From Cryphonectria parasitica EP155 (Eukaryota > Ascomycota > Sordariomycetes > Diaporthales > Cryphonectriaceae), in assembly GCF_011745365.1 (NCBI RefSeq), contig NW_024468911.1, positions 310,001-374,000 of the forward strand: a DNA stretch of 64,000 nucleotides, read 5' to 3'. The translations under genes and the position numbers were made by a program. Within the stretch, counting starts at the first letter, position 1. Every line of letters starts with the position of its first letter. This document shows positions 21,558 through 33,119 of this stretch, piece by piece. The notes beneath the pieces are model-generated. The model made no database searches. It saw only the letters and a list, made by a program, of their open reading frames with translations, and was not told where the DNA came from.

Positions 21558-21573
21558 GAGGGTTAGGGTTTTT
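21558..21573. promoter_or_regulatory. Telobox-like element 1 (TTAGGG type)
   Basis: GAGGGTTAGGGTTTTT contains two adjacent copies of the TTAGGG-type unit (AACCCTAACCCT on the minus strand). In other fungi Tbf1-type Myb proteins bind such boxes in promoters. It is far too short to be a telomere. Function here is inference. Confidence 0.45.
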
Positions 21574-21970
21574 GTACCGCGATCCCCTCCCATCTGCCAC
21601 AATGTTCGTTGTTCTTGGCGGGCGAAGAAGAAGACGAAGCGAGAACAAATGAAAAAAATCATTTAGTAGAATGGATGGATGGAATAACAGATCCAGAACT
21701 CTAATCATAGATTTCTTACATGCAGTGCTCTTGACTTGAGACATACCAATTATCAATAATAACCAATACAAATCACCGACACTGGTTGTCAACAAGCGTT
21801 TGCACAAGGTGATCACGATGATACTGCTGTACAATATATAGTAGCGAGGGGCAGGCTTCTGAGACTAATGTGAAGGGAAAAGAGAGGAGAGTAGGGGGAA
21901 AGAAAACAAAAAAGTATCATATGAATTGTCTGTATCTCACTAATCATATCATCAACGGTCCCGCGTTCAG

Positions 21971-21981
21971 TAGGGTTAGGG
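21971..21981. promoter_or_regulatory. Telobox-like element 2 (TTAGGG type)
   Basis: TAGGGTTAGGG repeats the same core as element 1 in the same orientation about 400 bases away, within the same intergenic interval. Function here is inference. Confidence 0.4.
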
Positions 21982-23087
21982 CTGACTGGGCCATATCGGG
22001 GATGGCCGTTTGTGGGGAAATGGCCCAAGCTCCTCAGAAGGGCTGGCAGAGATCATCAGATGACATCACCGGAGCACTCTGACCGGATCGCATCGCTACC
22101 CCATCAGATCGGGGGAGATCTTAGGATGAGAGAGGAAGGAAGTGCTGTCGACAGCAAAGTCAACACACGCAATAGGGTCCAGTATGACGAGCCAATCCTG
22201 CCGAGATGTCGAGAACAAAACATGACCACCTTTACCAGCCTTCTGTGGCGGCTTTCTTTAGCCTTCTCAGACGTCTGCAGGTGTACCTCATTACGTCATG
22301 TTGTAGGGATGGCACTCAGTAGCAGGACTGAAAGCTCCGTCGCGGGAGCAGGTCTCAGGATGTACAAAGTCGTTTGGAGGTTGCTATACATGACATAATG
22401 CCCGAAACCACCTGTGTACTGTCGAGTAATCTTGTGGTACATCTGAATTCGTTTGACTTTCTCCAGCTTGTGCCACAGTATACACATACCATAGGCTTTA
22501 CGAGATTGACATATGTGAACGCCAGCAGATTAATTGTAGCTGTGTGTGTCCCTCGTCGTATCCCTACGCGGTTCTACCTATGTGTCCGGCCTAGACCGTT
22601 CCCTTTACATATGATGACATGCATGTATACAAAACGTTTGAACACGCGCGGGTTCCAGAGCCAGAGTCTAGCCAACATTGGACCGCCACCTGCAGACAAG
22701 GGGCGAAGGCAGCGCAAAGGCCAAGCCTATCGCCCATTGGATCCCACCAAGCTGCCACCTGCCAGGCATCATAGGCAAGCCACTTTTCACAGAGCTACCA
22801 GTGACGTGATCGATTGACCTCATCAGCTCTGACGGCAGCTCCTGCTCTCTGCTCTTGAGGGTAGTTCGTTTACACCTCTCCTCCTGCCTTGAGCCTCTTG
22901 CCCTCCCTAACATTACTACTACAATTTTCTTGTCCTTTCCCCTTCCCATCATCATCACCAAACAATCAACACCTTCTCAACTACCTCTGCTGCTTCCTAC
23001 AGACCTGTGTCCTGTTTGTTGTCCACTGCATCTAACTCGTCCTCCTTCCTCAACGCTGCATCTGGACCAACCAGGCCATACGCCGTC

Positions 23088-24990
23088 ATGAGGCTGTTTA
23101 AGGCCCTCGTCTCCGTCGCCCTCGTGGCTGACGCTGCGCTTGCCAGCACTTGGTTCTCCAAGGCTGCTTACAACAAATGGCATGAGACTGAGCTCGAGCG
23201 GTGGCTCTCCGACCACGATATCCCCTATCCCACCCCCGCCGACCGCAAGGATCTTGAGAAGCTCATCCAGAAGAACTGGGACGGCTATGTCATCTCTCCT
23301 TACAAAAACTGGGATACCCCCCAGCTCACAAGCTACCTTCAACAGAAGGGCGTCGACGTCCAGGACTCCGCGAAGGCAAACAAAGACGCGCTCGTGGGCC
23401 AGGTTCACGGTCTCTGGTATGAGACCGATGACAAGGCATCGGACGCGTACGCGAGCGTTAAGGATTGGATCTTGGATACCTGGACCGAGAGCCAGCTGAA
23501 AGCCTTCTGCGACCACAATGGAATTCCTGGTCAGTCTACTCTCGCGGTTCTGGTACCTCCTGGCAGCTTTGTTTGTGCTAACTTGTTTGTTCCAACACAG
23601 TCCCTCAACCCCGCAAGCGTGATACCATTCTCTCCAAGGCCCGAAGCAGCTATGATACCGTTGCCCAGAAGCTTGGAGAGGCAACCAGCTACCCTGGCAA
23701 CTGGCTGTACGAGACCTGGACTGAATCCGACCTCAAGGAATGGCTCGACACACATGGTGTCCCTGCCCCTCAGCCCAGCACTGTGAGTGGGATCCACCCC
23801 TTTCGACACTGGAATGAGAGATCCGTCCTAACCCAAATGTGCAGCGCGACAAACTCATTGCCAGCGTCCGTCGCAACTCCCGCCTGGCTTACCTCAAGTC
23901 CCAAGAGCAGCTCAGCAGTGCCACTGCCAGCGCGCAGTCAGCGTACTCGACTCTCACTGATATGGTCATCGATGCATGGAGCGAGTCGCAGTTGAAGGAA
24001 TTCTGCGACAAGAACAGCATTCCCGGTATGTCAATCAAGACGCGCTTCTAAGACTCCCATTGCTAATTTATATGCTACCGCAGTCCCTCAAGGCACCAAG
24101 CTTGATGAGATCCGTGCTCTCGTCCGCAAGCACAGGGCTGACTTCCTCGGTGATACTGTCTCTGGCACCGCCGCCTCTGCGTTTGGAGCCGCCACCTCTA
24201 AGGTTGGAGACCAGTATGCGAAGACCTCGAGTGATGCCTCGTTGGCTGCACATGATGCCTTCAACAAGGCTGTGGACACTTGGTCCGAAAGCCGTCTCAA
24301 GTCGTATCTGGATGCCCGCGGTGTCCCTGTACCCCAAGCGTCCAAGACTGACGAGCTCCGCGCTCTGGTTCGCAAGAACGCCCACAAGGCGGCGACCGGT
24401 TGGAGCTCATGGTCATTTGACGACTACTCCATTGAGAACCTGAAGGACTATCTCCAGAAGAATGGTGATGCTGCCGCCAAGAAGACCGCCGACAAGGCGG
24501 GTGCCACTCGTGATGAGCTCGTCAGCGCCGCACAGTCCGCCTATACATCGGCCTCGTCTGCAGGCGGTACCCACTACGCCTCCGTCACGAGCTACCTTAG
24601 CAAGGCAACGGACTCGGCCAAGTCCAGTGCCTTTGACACGTGGAGCGAGAGTGATCTCAAGAGTTACCTCGACAGCTACGGAGTGGTGAGTCTCGCAGCT
24701 TTCCAGGCGATAAAGCCATCAGGATTTCTCACACGAGAAGATTTGCTGACCTTGTTTGTGCACAGGCCGTTCCCCAAGGATCGACCATCGACCAGCTGCG
24801 GGCCTATGCTCGTAAGCAGTCCACCTACTGGCGGTACGGTACCAACTCTCCGTCCGAGACGCTCTTTGCCAAGATCAGCGAGACTGTGCGAGGCACCTGG
24901 CAGTGGGTCGCTGACCAGTTCAATGCCGGTGCCGATGCCGCGCAGAAGACTGCTGGTGATGCCAAGGAAAAGGTCAAACAGGAGCTGTAA
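23088..24990 (+). CDS. Ish1/Msc1-type repeat protein of the secretory or nuclear-envelope compartment
   Basis: This belongs to the family of S. pombe Ish1 (stress-induced, nuclear envelope) and S. cerevisiae Msc1. The ATG at 23088 starts a signal peptide (MRLFKALVSVALVADAALAS). Five exons (23088-23529, 23601-23782, 23845-24025, 24084-24685, 24766-24990) give 543 residues. I count about eight Ish1-like repeats of roughly 35-40 residues with the core W-x-E-S-x-L-K-x-x-L-D-x-x-G-V-P-V-P-Q. Examples are TWTESQLKAFCDHNGIP, TWTESDLKEWLDTHGVP, AWSESQLKEFCDKNSIP and TWSESRLKSYLDARGVP. Ala/Ser/Lys/Asp-rich linkers between them, and the C-terminal ADAAQKTAGDAKEKVKQEL, resemble LEA-type segments. No transmembrane helix other than the signal was seen. 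Introns 1, 3 and 4 fall at the same place in the repeat. The exact cellular role is not known. Confidence 0.88.
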
Positions 24991-25922
24991 ATGAATTTAC
25001 ACCTCTCGCGCTGCGAGCTGAGCTGGAAGGCTAAGTTGGCCGACCGTGCAGGACGCAGCAAGACCGTAACGTGAGCTGCAGGTGGAAGCAGCTATGTCTG
25101 TGTTTTTATGGATTCGCGTGGAAAGGACATCAATTTCTTCTTTGCCTTTTATTGCCTTTTGAAACAGCACCGGGCCGTGGCACTTGATATTTTGCTGGTG
25201 GATGGCGACACAACGGATATGGACTTTATGAACTTGATACCGTCGCGCAAACGTAGGGGTCTATGCTGCCTGCCTTGCGTTGCATTTTTCGTACTGGGCT
25301 CGGGCACACCAAAATGCATGAATTCATAGTCATTAATGCGATTGACGTTTACCCGTCTTGACTCATTAGATCATACTTGTCAACCCAGGTCTCGTTGTGT
25401 GACTTTGTGGGCTATTATCTCCGAGCCTATGGAGAGTGGAAAGGGTGGTAAATCATCGCAAGAGTTACAAGGTACCTACCTAGAGGGAAGGCCAGAATAC
25501 ACAGTTAGTCATATTAAATAGTTCCTCTGGTTCTTCCTCAGAACCTTGAATTCTCTGAATCTGCCATCAGGGTCTTGAAGCTGAGGGAAGTGAAGGGACC
25601 TGCCTGGCGAGGTTTCTAGCAGGAATCCATCCTTGAATTCAATTCATTGTTCTCTTGACGACATAAGCAATGTACTGCTGCCTGTCCTCTGTGATAGACA
25701 TTGGCTTGCTGTCTAGTAAGTGAAAAATTGTGGGCAGGCACAAGTGACGGTCCCCCAAGTTCTGCTTCTGAGTCTCAACTTCGTATCAACAACCTCAACT
25801 AGCCTTCCATTGATCCTTTCGTTTGACCCTGCGCTTTTAATATCTGAGTCTTTCTTCCATCACGTATCTGCAACCCGTTCTCATCATCAATCGTCACCGA
25901 GAACTGAAGTAACACAGCAACG
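24991..25922. other. Intergenic region
   Basis: This is the 3' flank of the Ish1-repeat gene and the promoter of the next plus-strand gene. Pyrimidine-rich leader-like sequence lies at 25790-25900. The short open frames have no recognisable content. Confidence 0.4.
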
Positions 25923-26470
25923 ATGGCTCGCGACAACGGCAGCGGCGGTTTTCAACGTCGCGTGAGCGCTCAGAGCGCGACCAGCCCCAATGTGCGTAAC
26001 CATCTTCTACCCCTCGCCTCCCAGCCTCCTAGATGGAGGAAGTTACCATACGATATATTTGGCTTGGTAGCTGACGCTATTCTGGTACGCAGGATACCAA
26101 GAACAAGGCTGAGCAGGAGCAACACGTCTCGCCCAAATTGGACAACTCTGATGACGACGGCAATACCACGACTCCCCCCAAGACGTTCCAGAACTACATC
26201 AATGATCTCTACGATCTCGTCCCCGACAATCTGAACGCTCGATTCCCCGTCATGTATGTCCCAGGCTCCATGTCGCGCAATGTCGTCACACCGAGCCCCC
26301 AGGGATCCAAGAAGGCTTCTCGTGCCACTTGGACAGACTTCGTGGTCGTCAGTGTGTTTTACGGCGCCGCCGCCATCGGCTTTCTCGTCGTCATGTTTGA
26401 CGGGGCTCGTGCTATTGGTGGCTTCGTTTGGGAGCTCGTGTCTGCCATGCTCATGGCCTTGGGTATCTGA
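25923..26470 (+). CDS. Small C-terminally anchored membrane protein, function unknown
   Basis: I do not recognise this family. Exon 1 (25923-25991) encodes MARDNGSGGFQRRVSAQSAT and exon 2 (26093-26470) the rest; the intron 25992-26092 has GTGCGT and CGCAG ends. The product is 148 residues. The first 95 are hydrophilic, with an acidic stretch (LDNSDDDGNTTTPP) and FQNYINDLYDLVPDNLNARF. A hydrophobic segment TWTDFVVVSVFYGAAAIGFL spans about 108-130. A second, weaker one (GFVWELVSAMLMALGI) ends the protein. The architecture suggests a tail-anchored or hairpin membrane protein exposed to the cytosol. The in-frame splice, the good start context after a pyrimidine-rich leader, and biased codon use argue that the gene is real. 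Confidence 0.65.
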
Positions 26471-27883
26471 GCGGCTGGCCAGGTTCTGTGGCAAGGGGGA
26501 GGTTTGAGCCTGGTACTTATACAAAAGGGCGAGAATGGATTGGTGTGGGATATGATCGGGAGACGAGTAACGGCAGTGGTAATTGAGGACATGTTTTCGT
26601 TTTTGTGGTCGCAGACCGGTGGCAGACATAGTTCTCGACAACCTGTAATTAGTCCTCAAATTTCCTTGTCGGCCTTACAGCTCCTAGCAAGGTGCCCAAA
26701 GTTAGTCTTGCCTCCTCGTCATACTCTTCAAATCTATGATCATGGCAATCAAGGTCTGATTACAGAAAGCCTATCTGTTCCTTTTCTACAAGTGCTAGGT
26801 GAGAAAGCTGAACTTGTCTGGGATGAGGCAGAGTCTCCACCTCGTGATATTTGAGAAGCTCTCCTCGTGCCCGGTGTTGTCAAGATATGACACAAGAGCG
26901 TCTCGATGTGTATAAATTGTGATGAAAGTGATAGAAACAAGACCGTCGCTGGTGTTGACAAGGTGAATGACTTCATCATGCCATCTCCTTGCTCGGGGTT
27001 TAGTTTCGAGAGCAATAGGGTCCGAGACCATAGCATGGGGAAACGGAAAAGAAGAAGCCTCAACCTCGTTTCTTCTTCTCTCAGCCTTCAGTTCCTCCTT
27101 TCACACTCCAAGTGTTAAATCGACAGGCCTTTGTCCAATGACATTCACTACCCGTCTTCAGGTCCCTTTTCATTACCAGGACCCTCGCACCTTCCCGGCA
27201 GCTCTCCGTACCTGTAAGGCTTCATCATTGCACCTGTGGACGGCATGCCTCTTGAGGAAACATGCGTCGGATGCGGACGAGCTTCAATGACTGGGCAGAA
27301 GAAGCTAGGTCCAGACGAGGGTCCTGGCCGCCAATTATTGCTTCAATAGCAACTAGTAGTGATTGTTATCTGCGGGATTGACTTGCGGTTGAGGTTCCTG
27401 TTCAGAGAGACTCTTCTTAACACACAAAGATAATAACAACCTGGAATTTGCCTTCGTTTGGAAATGTGTAATGGTGCTTATCTGCAGTGGTCAGTGATGT
27501 CAAGAGCACGAGATAAACAATTCCTGCACGGGATTCCCTCAGTCTGAGAACATTGTGGGTACCTACAAGAGTGAAGTCGGTGTGATCCGAAATTGTGAGT
27601 AAAAAGAAAAGAGAGAATACATGGGTTTAATTAATATAATCAGAGCAGGGACAACCAAAATAATGGAAGGTGCAAAGGAGGCGCTCAGGGAGTTGATGAC
27701 TAAGAGCAAATCACGGATCCTCTCTGCTGAGCCTGAACCTGCTGTGGACGCTGATGTCATTGAACCGCTGCCCTCAATAAGCCATCAACTGATTCTTTCT
27801 GCGCTGCGGTTGATGTGAGTTTAGACTCCAGGCAGTGTCTCTCCTCCCTCTCTACTGCGGATAATCTTGATTGTTATCATGAG
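26471..27883. other. Intergenic region
   Basis: Nothing recognisable. Two opposing 65-codon frames at 27563-27818 overlap each other and show no domain. The promoter of the mitochondrial carrier gene should be in the right half. Confidence 0.4.
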
Positions 27884-29580
27884 ATGAGCAACTCAAACAC
27901 GGACATTGTATTGGTAAGTCAGCCAGTCGTTCGATCAGCCAACCAGTCCATCTGAGAGCACGCATTGCCTACCTCGTCCTTTTGGAAATGACAGGACCGG
28001 ATGGACGGTCTTCATGAAATCAAATCCTGGAGGACAAAAGCTCAGTCTCAGGCTATGGTGGATATGGGTCAGTGTGACTGTCTGTCTATCAGAAGCTTGC
28101 TTAGTTCTGATGTGATATTCTTGCAGTTCACGGTGCCGTAATCAGGAAGAGATCGCACCAATTCTCGACATTCTTGTTTTATCTTTTCTTTTCAATCTTC
28201 TGAAGACACTAGAGTCACAACATGACAAGAAAAATGTGACATCAGATGCATTTTCTGGTGTAGAATCAACGGAGGCTGACCATTTTATCTTCTTTCCCTC
28301 TCTTCCGGGTTTTAGGCAGGCGCAGCCGCTGCCTTCACGATCGACCTGCTCATCTACCCTCTCGATACCATCAAGACCCGATATCAGAGCCAGGACTACC
28401 TCAAGACCTTTGCAGCAGAACCCGCTGCCGCCAGACAGTCTCGAGCTACCGTATTTCGAGGTCTCTACCAGGGCGTGGGCAGCGTCGTTGTAGCCACACT
28501 TCCCGCCGGCAAGTAACCGCACTGCGTGACCCATGCTCTCTCTCTTGCTGTCTCTCTTGCTGTCTCTCTTGCTGTCTCTCTTGCTGTCTCTCTTGCTGTC
28601 TCTCTTGCTCTCTCTCTATTCCCCTCTCTCTGAGCTCTTCTCACGACCACGACCACGACGAACACGGGGCTCACCGCCTGCTGATATGCATATCCCTCAC
28701 AGCCGGCATCTTCTTCACGACCTATGAGGCTACCAAGACATTCTACTCTACCCTCTTCAAGCAGAATGCCCTCCTCCCAAATGGCTTTACCGTGCCCACG
28801 CCACTCATCCACTCCCTGGCTTCAGGCACCGCAGAACTGGCATCATGTCTCATTCTCACGCCCGCCGAGGTCATCAAGCAGAACGCCCAGATGATCCGCT
28901 CGAGGGGTGACAGCAGCAGCAGCGGCAAAGGCGCCGGCGGGTGGAGGGGCAGCACGTCCATCCAGGCGCTACGTATCGTCTCCCAATCTGGCGGTGCATC
29001 GGGCGCCGCGCACCGCCTGCTGACAGGCTACACAGCCCTCGTGGCGCGCAACCTGCCGTTCACGGCCATCCAGTTCCCCATCTTTGAGGCGGTACGGCGG
29101 CAGATCTGGGAAAGAAGGGACCGCAGGACGGACGCTGCAGCCACCAACAATGCCACCACTGTCAAGGATGGAGCAGGAGGGGTAGGCGGTGGGGAGAGAA
29201 AAATCGAGCGAGGGGCCTTGACGCGCGGGCTTCTCGAGACGGCCTACGTCAACGGGGCGAGTGCAGCTGCTTCTGGGGCGGTTGCAGCGGTGATCACGAC
29301 GCCGACCGATGTGGTCAAGACCCGCATGATGCTCTCTGCTGGAGAGGAGAAGGCCACCACCGCTCAGGAGCAGACTAGAGAGGCACCAAGACGACAGAAG
29401 GTGAGCAGCCTGCAGGTGGCCCGCCTCGTGTACCAGGAGAGAGGCATACAAGGTCTGTTTAGAGGCGGCCTCCTGCGAGCCGCATGGACCGCCATTGGTA
29501 GCGGGCTATATCTCGGCACATACGAGGTCGCCAAAGTGTGGTTGAAAGGCACAGCCGGTGAGGATGAAGAGGACCTTTAA
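27884..29580 (+). CDS. Mitochondrial carrier family (SLC25) protein, possibly SAM-carrier-like
   Basis: This is a six-helix solute carrier of the mitochondrial inner membrane. The secure part is 28316-28508 plus 28703-29580. Repeat 1 holds LLIYPLDTIKTRYQSQ (the PxDxxKxR signature), repeat 2 LILTPAEVIKQNAQ, and repeat 3 ITTPTDVVKTRMM. GIFFTTYEATKTFYS and RNLPFTAIQFPIFEAVRR are the even-numbered helices. The order and the PAEVIKQ variant in repeat 2 recall Pet8-type S-adenosylmethionine carriers, but the substrate is not proven. Tentative 5' exons are 27884-27913, 27995-28067 and 28127-28137. These keep the frame and would make 394 residues, but they lack independent support. The intron at 28509-28702 has a GC donor (G|GCAAGT) and carries a 12-bp minisatellite. 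A Ser/Gly/Arg-rich insertion lies in the matrix loop of repeat 2. Confidence 0.75.
28539..28610. repeat. 12-bp minisatellite inside a GC-AG intron
   Basis: Six head-to-tail copies of TCTCTCTTGCTG (the last with one change) fill the middle of the 194-base carrier-gene intron. It is a pyrimidine tract upstream of the branch site. Because the unit is a multiple of three, copy-number change would not alter any reading frame, and the Leu/Ser-rich frames it creates are artefacts. Confidence 0.9.
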
Positions 29581-31223
29581 TCAGGCCCACAGCGTTATCT
29601 AAGGAGAACGAAGGCACACTTTGTTGAGGAGGTGGAGGTTGTGCGCAAAGTGCTTCCTATTTGTGGTCTGCTGTTCCGTGGTTTCCAACGGTAGATTTCT
29701 TTTAGATTGTAACAGTAACATGAGGGGCACACGGAGGTGACGGAACGCTCAAGAGAGTTAGTCAAAACCAAAATCCGACCCATGTGGTTTGTTGAATCTG
29801 CCATGTGCTCTCTCGCTATCGCCCCTGTCATGCATGAAATTGACCCAGGAAGAAATTCTACTATGTATGCACTACTCGAATCCCCCTGCCCACACGCACG
29901 CACGCACGCGTCTTGCATATGCAAATCGCTGCAGAGATCCGCAGAGATCAACAAAATGCTTGCCCCAACAAGAGCCAATCTCCATGAACTGCCATATCAG
30001 ATATCGATCCTGCCACTGATTTTTCTTTTTTTGTCTTCCTTTCCCACACTTGATTCGGTGTCGAGAGTTATGTTGGGGGTGTGAGCGGGCGGCCTGCGAT
30101 GAATAGCCTATAGATAGCATGCATCAGGAGGGTCACCTTTGAGCGGTGTGGGCTAATCTCCAGGCATATGAAAACGTAGCGGTGAGTAATAATAGTACAA
30201 AGATTAGCAGGAGACAAGGACAAGGAAGAAAAGGAAGAGATAAAGGAAAAAGAGAGAGACAGAGAAACATGATGAAACGAAAGAGAATAAAATGGAAGTA
30301 GAAAGGATGAAGACTGAACCAGGCACACAGGCTGCTAAACCTAGCACAAGCATGCGGTAAAATTCGGGGGATCCGGCCGTGCTATCCCTGGAGGAAGACA
30401 AGATTTGACTAATTATGCCTGGACGGGAGCGGCACACACAAGGTATGGCGCCATCTACGCCGCCAGAGAGCAATATCAAGCGCTAGACAAAACTCGCGCG
30501 GACGCTGTCGACAACCGGGTGGGCTAGGCACAGTACTTCGCTCGAGTGACCAGGCGGTGCCCACAAAGTACCCTGGAGATTTCAAGGTCGGGGAGGCAAT
30601 GATAAAGTTGCAGTCTTTCTTGACGCGCCGCAGAGCATTAGATAAAATCGATATCTGGCCCAGAGATAATAGACCAAGGGGGGCAACAGCTCACCGATGT
30701 CAGATGACCAACGGGCGTGGAGATGCGAGATAAGAAAGCCTTTTCATTTTTCTTAGAACATCGAACTCTCGATGCGAAAAGAAGAAGAAAAAAGGGTCCT
30801 GATCCTTGTACCAGTGGCTACATGCCTTAATTGTCATTGGGGTCGTGTCATGTCTTCTTGGCCGCCGATGGTCTAAGATCAGCCGAGCTCGCCATTTCGG
30901 TGTCGCATGTCCTCAGAGCGTCCCAAACGAGGGTCACCATATTCTTGCTCTTAATGCTGTAGGCCTCGGACACCACCTTCCCTCTCTGATCTCTCAATTG
31001 CAGAAGCTTCCCTACAGAGAAAGAGAGTGAGGGTAAGAGAGAGAGACACAGAGAGAGACAAAAGAGACGGAGAAAGCGAGAGAAACCAACCTTTGAAACC
31101 CACCAGATAAACATTTCACCCCATGATCGAGACGCTCGGCTAGTCGTCGCCGGCGAGCCACTAGACAGAGAAGCGCACAACAGAACCATCAACCACCATC
31201 GATCGAAGCGTACGATTCCAGCC
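29581..31223. other. Intergenic region
   Basis: No gene is supported. It contains an ACGC run (29895-29912) and purine tracts at 30210-30270 and 31020-31085 (GAGA-rich). The second purine tract lies within 200 bases upstream of the UPF0643 start and probably belongs to its promoter or leader. Confidence 0.4.
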
Positions 31224-31968
31224 ATGACCAACCTGTCTGACATCGTGACGGCAAGGCCCGTACCGTGGGAAAAGACAGCGGCCTTGGTGACGGGCAGAGA
31301 GCTTGTGACAAACGAGATTGCTACTATTTCTCTGCCTACCTCGCCTCTCTCCCAACGGTACCTGGTAGCCTCTCCGTATGTGGAGCAGGAACACCTCCTC
31401 GATCTGGAGACGCTGGACATGGAGAGCCAGATCCTGAGTGAGGCCTTAGCGGGGATGGCGCCAGTGCGGGACGACTATGCCACTGCATCCTACGACGAGG
31501 CGTTCAACTGGGACGAGGTGATCCTGCGCATGCGAGAGCTGGCGATGGCAAGACGGCATGCCTTTAGGAAAACTTCCTGGTATATTGTCGCCTTTCGATC
31601 GCAGATCAAAGTTACCACCGTGTACCCAGATTTGGGGGCACTCGACAAGGCGGCGCACGCAGAGGCCATGGCTAGTGGCGGATTCCTGAAGTGAGTGCTC
31701 TCTTCCCTCCCCTTCTTCCAGCCCTCGGACGGGGCACTGACCCTCGCCGCCTGGCAGGTACTGGTTCGGCACTCCCAATGAGGACCTGCGCAATCTGGCG
31801 ACCTGTATCTGGAGATCGCAGGAGGACGCTAAGAAGGGAAGCGTTGGGCCAGATCATCGGCGGGCGGCAGGGGCAGCGCGATCGATGTACTCGGAATGGA
31901 AGATTGACCAGCATCGACTTATCATCGATGACGGTGTGAACAACTGGAAGATTGTCAAATGGACGTAG
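31224..31968 (+). CDS. UPF0643 family protein (S. pombe PB2B2.08 type), function unknown
   Basis: This is a conserved fungal protein without an assigned role. Exons 31224-31690 and 31758-31968 are joined by a 67-base intron (AA|GTGAGT to GGCAG|G), giving 225 residues. The most recognisable block follows the splice: KYWFGTPNEDLRNLATCIWR, ending with WKIDQHRLIIDDGVNNWKIV near the C-terminus. The central part has FNWDEVILRMRELAMARRH, an amphipathic helix. No signal peptide or membrane segment is visible. The pattern of Trp and charged residues near the C-terminus resembles small soluble ligand-binding or antibiotic-monooxygenase-like folds, but that is a guess. Confidence 0.8.
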
Positions 31969-33119
31969 ACGGGACGACACCAGTCCCGTCTCGTGTGGTG
32001 GACTGGCTGGCTGGGTATTGTCTCGGTGCTTCCGTTCGCTACACCACCAGCGTCGAAAGTGGACGACTGGGAAGAAAGAAGGTGAAGAGGCTCAGACCAG
32101 ACCCGAGGTGTACCGGGTTGTAGGAAGAATAAGAACGTGCGACATGATCGTATCAGTCAGGTGTCGGATAGTTCAGTGTTGGAGCCCACGACCATGTCTG
32201 GGCCTCGAGCGCACGGCCGCTGTTTTTGGTCATCTCACGGACACGGGGGAAAGGGTAGACTTTGACCAAGCAGGCGTGAAATGAAGAAGAAGAGGATGGG
32301 TCAGGAGATGAAGTGTGTTCTGTGGACGGGAGAGGCTGACTTTAAGATTGTTCTAAATCAACATTGGCGTGGGGGAGCCGTGGGATGAGAGTGGGATGAG
32401 GTTTGGGGGTATTATGATAATGATTATGGGTCTTTTTTTCCACCCCCTAGTGTGACGATCCAGTTGCTCATCCGCCGCGGTTCAGCGCGGTATACCTAAC
32501 ACACAACCCCCTAAAGCAGTAAACAGCAGGTCGCATTCAGAGGGTGAGTGATCACGTATTTTTCTTTATCTTGAGCAAATGGAGATAAGAAATATAATAG
32601 GACGGGGAGAACAGGAAGCAGAGGGGCAATGGAAGAAAGATAGACGGCATTCTTTTGACTAGGAATTCTACACATTACATTCTTCTTCCATCGGGCTTCG
32701 AGTCTGGATAATTTACATAGTCTTTGTCTACTGGCCAGCCACTACCAGTGTACTGCGCTGCGCTGCTACACTAGAAGGCATAGTGAGCTTGGCTCACTGC
32801 GGCACGCTGGAGGTTGGGCCTTCGCCGCCCCTCTGCCCTTTGCCCCTCCAAAAGCCCGCTAAACCACTCCCAGGGCATACACTGGCAACACCGGGACTCC
32901 CTGACCGAAGTGCCCCAGCCAATCAGAACCCCTTTGCTTTGTCTAGGAGCCCCACCAAACGCGCCGCACCAAAACCTCAAAAAACTATCGTCCTCCATTC
33001 AACAACCAAGTCGCTCAAGGACCGCCTCCTCTCCCCCCCTCAGACACGCCCTCCTCCACGACCGTCGACCCTTGTCCAAGATAATACGGAGAGCAGAGGG
33101 AAATCTGCTGTTTGCAATC
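31969..33119. other. Intergenic region, eIF3h promoter side
   Basis: Nothing recognisable apart from a C/T-rich leader-like tract at 33000-33110 directly before the eIF3h ATG. Open frames in 32771-33185 overlap on both strands without domain content. Confidence 0.4.

Larger units (their letters stand above)
20874..23087. other. Divergent intergenic region between tRNA ligase and the Ish1-repeat gene
   Basis: This holds the promoters of two divergent genes. The first 291 bases are an in-frame extension of the tRNA ligase frame. Two telobox-like elements (AGGGTTAGGG) lie at 21558-21573 and 21971-21981. The part before the right-hand gene (22860-23087) is C/T-rich, as expected of a fungal 5' leader. 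No RNA gene could be identified. Confidence 0.45.

Noticed and set aside
21558..21981. Telomere repeats suggesting a chromosome end or fusion
   Set aside because: Only two units at each site, in a gene-dense conserved region; better described as telobox-like promoter motifs.
28465..28812. Arg/Glu/Thr repeat protein on the minus strand at the minisatellite
   Set aside because: It is the complement of the 12-bp intronic repeat and overlaps exons of the carrier gene.
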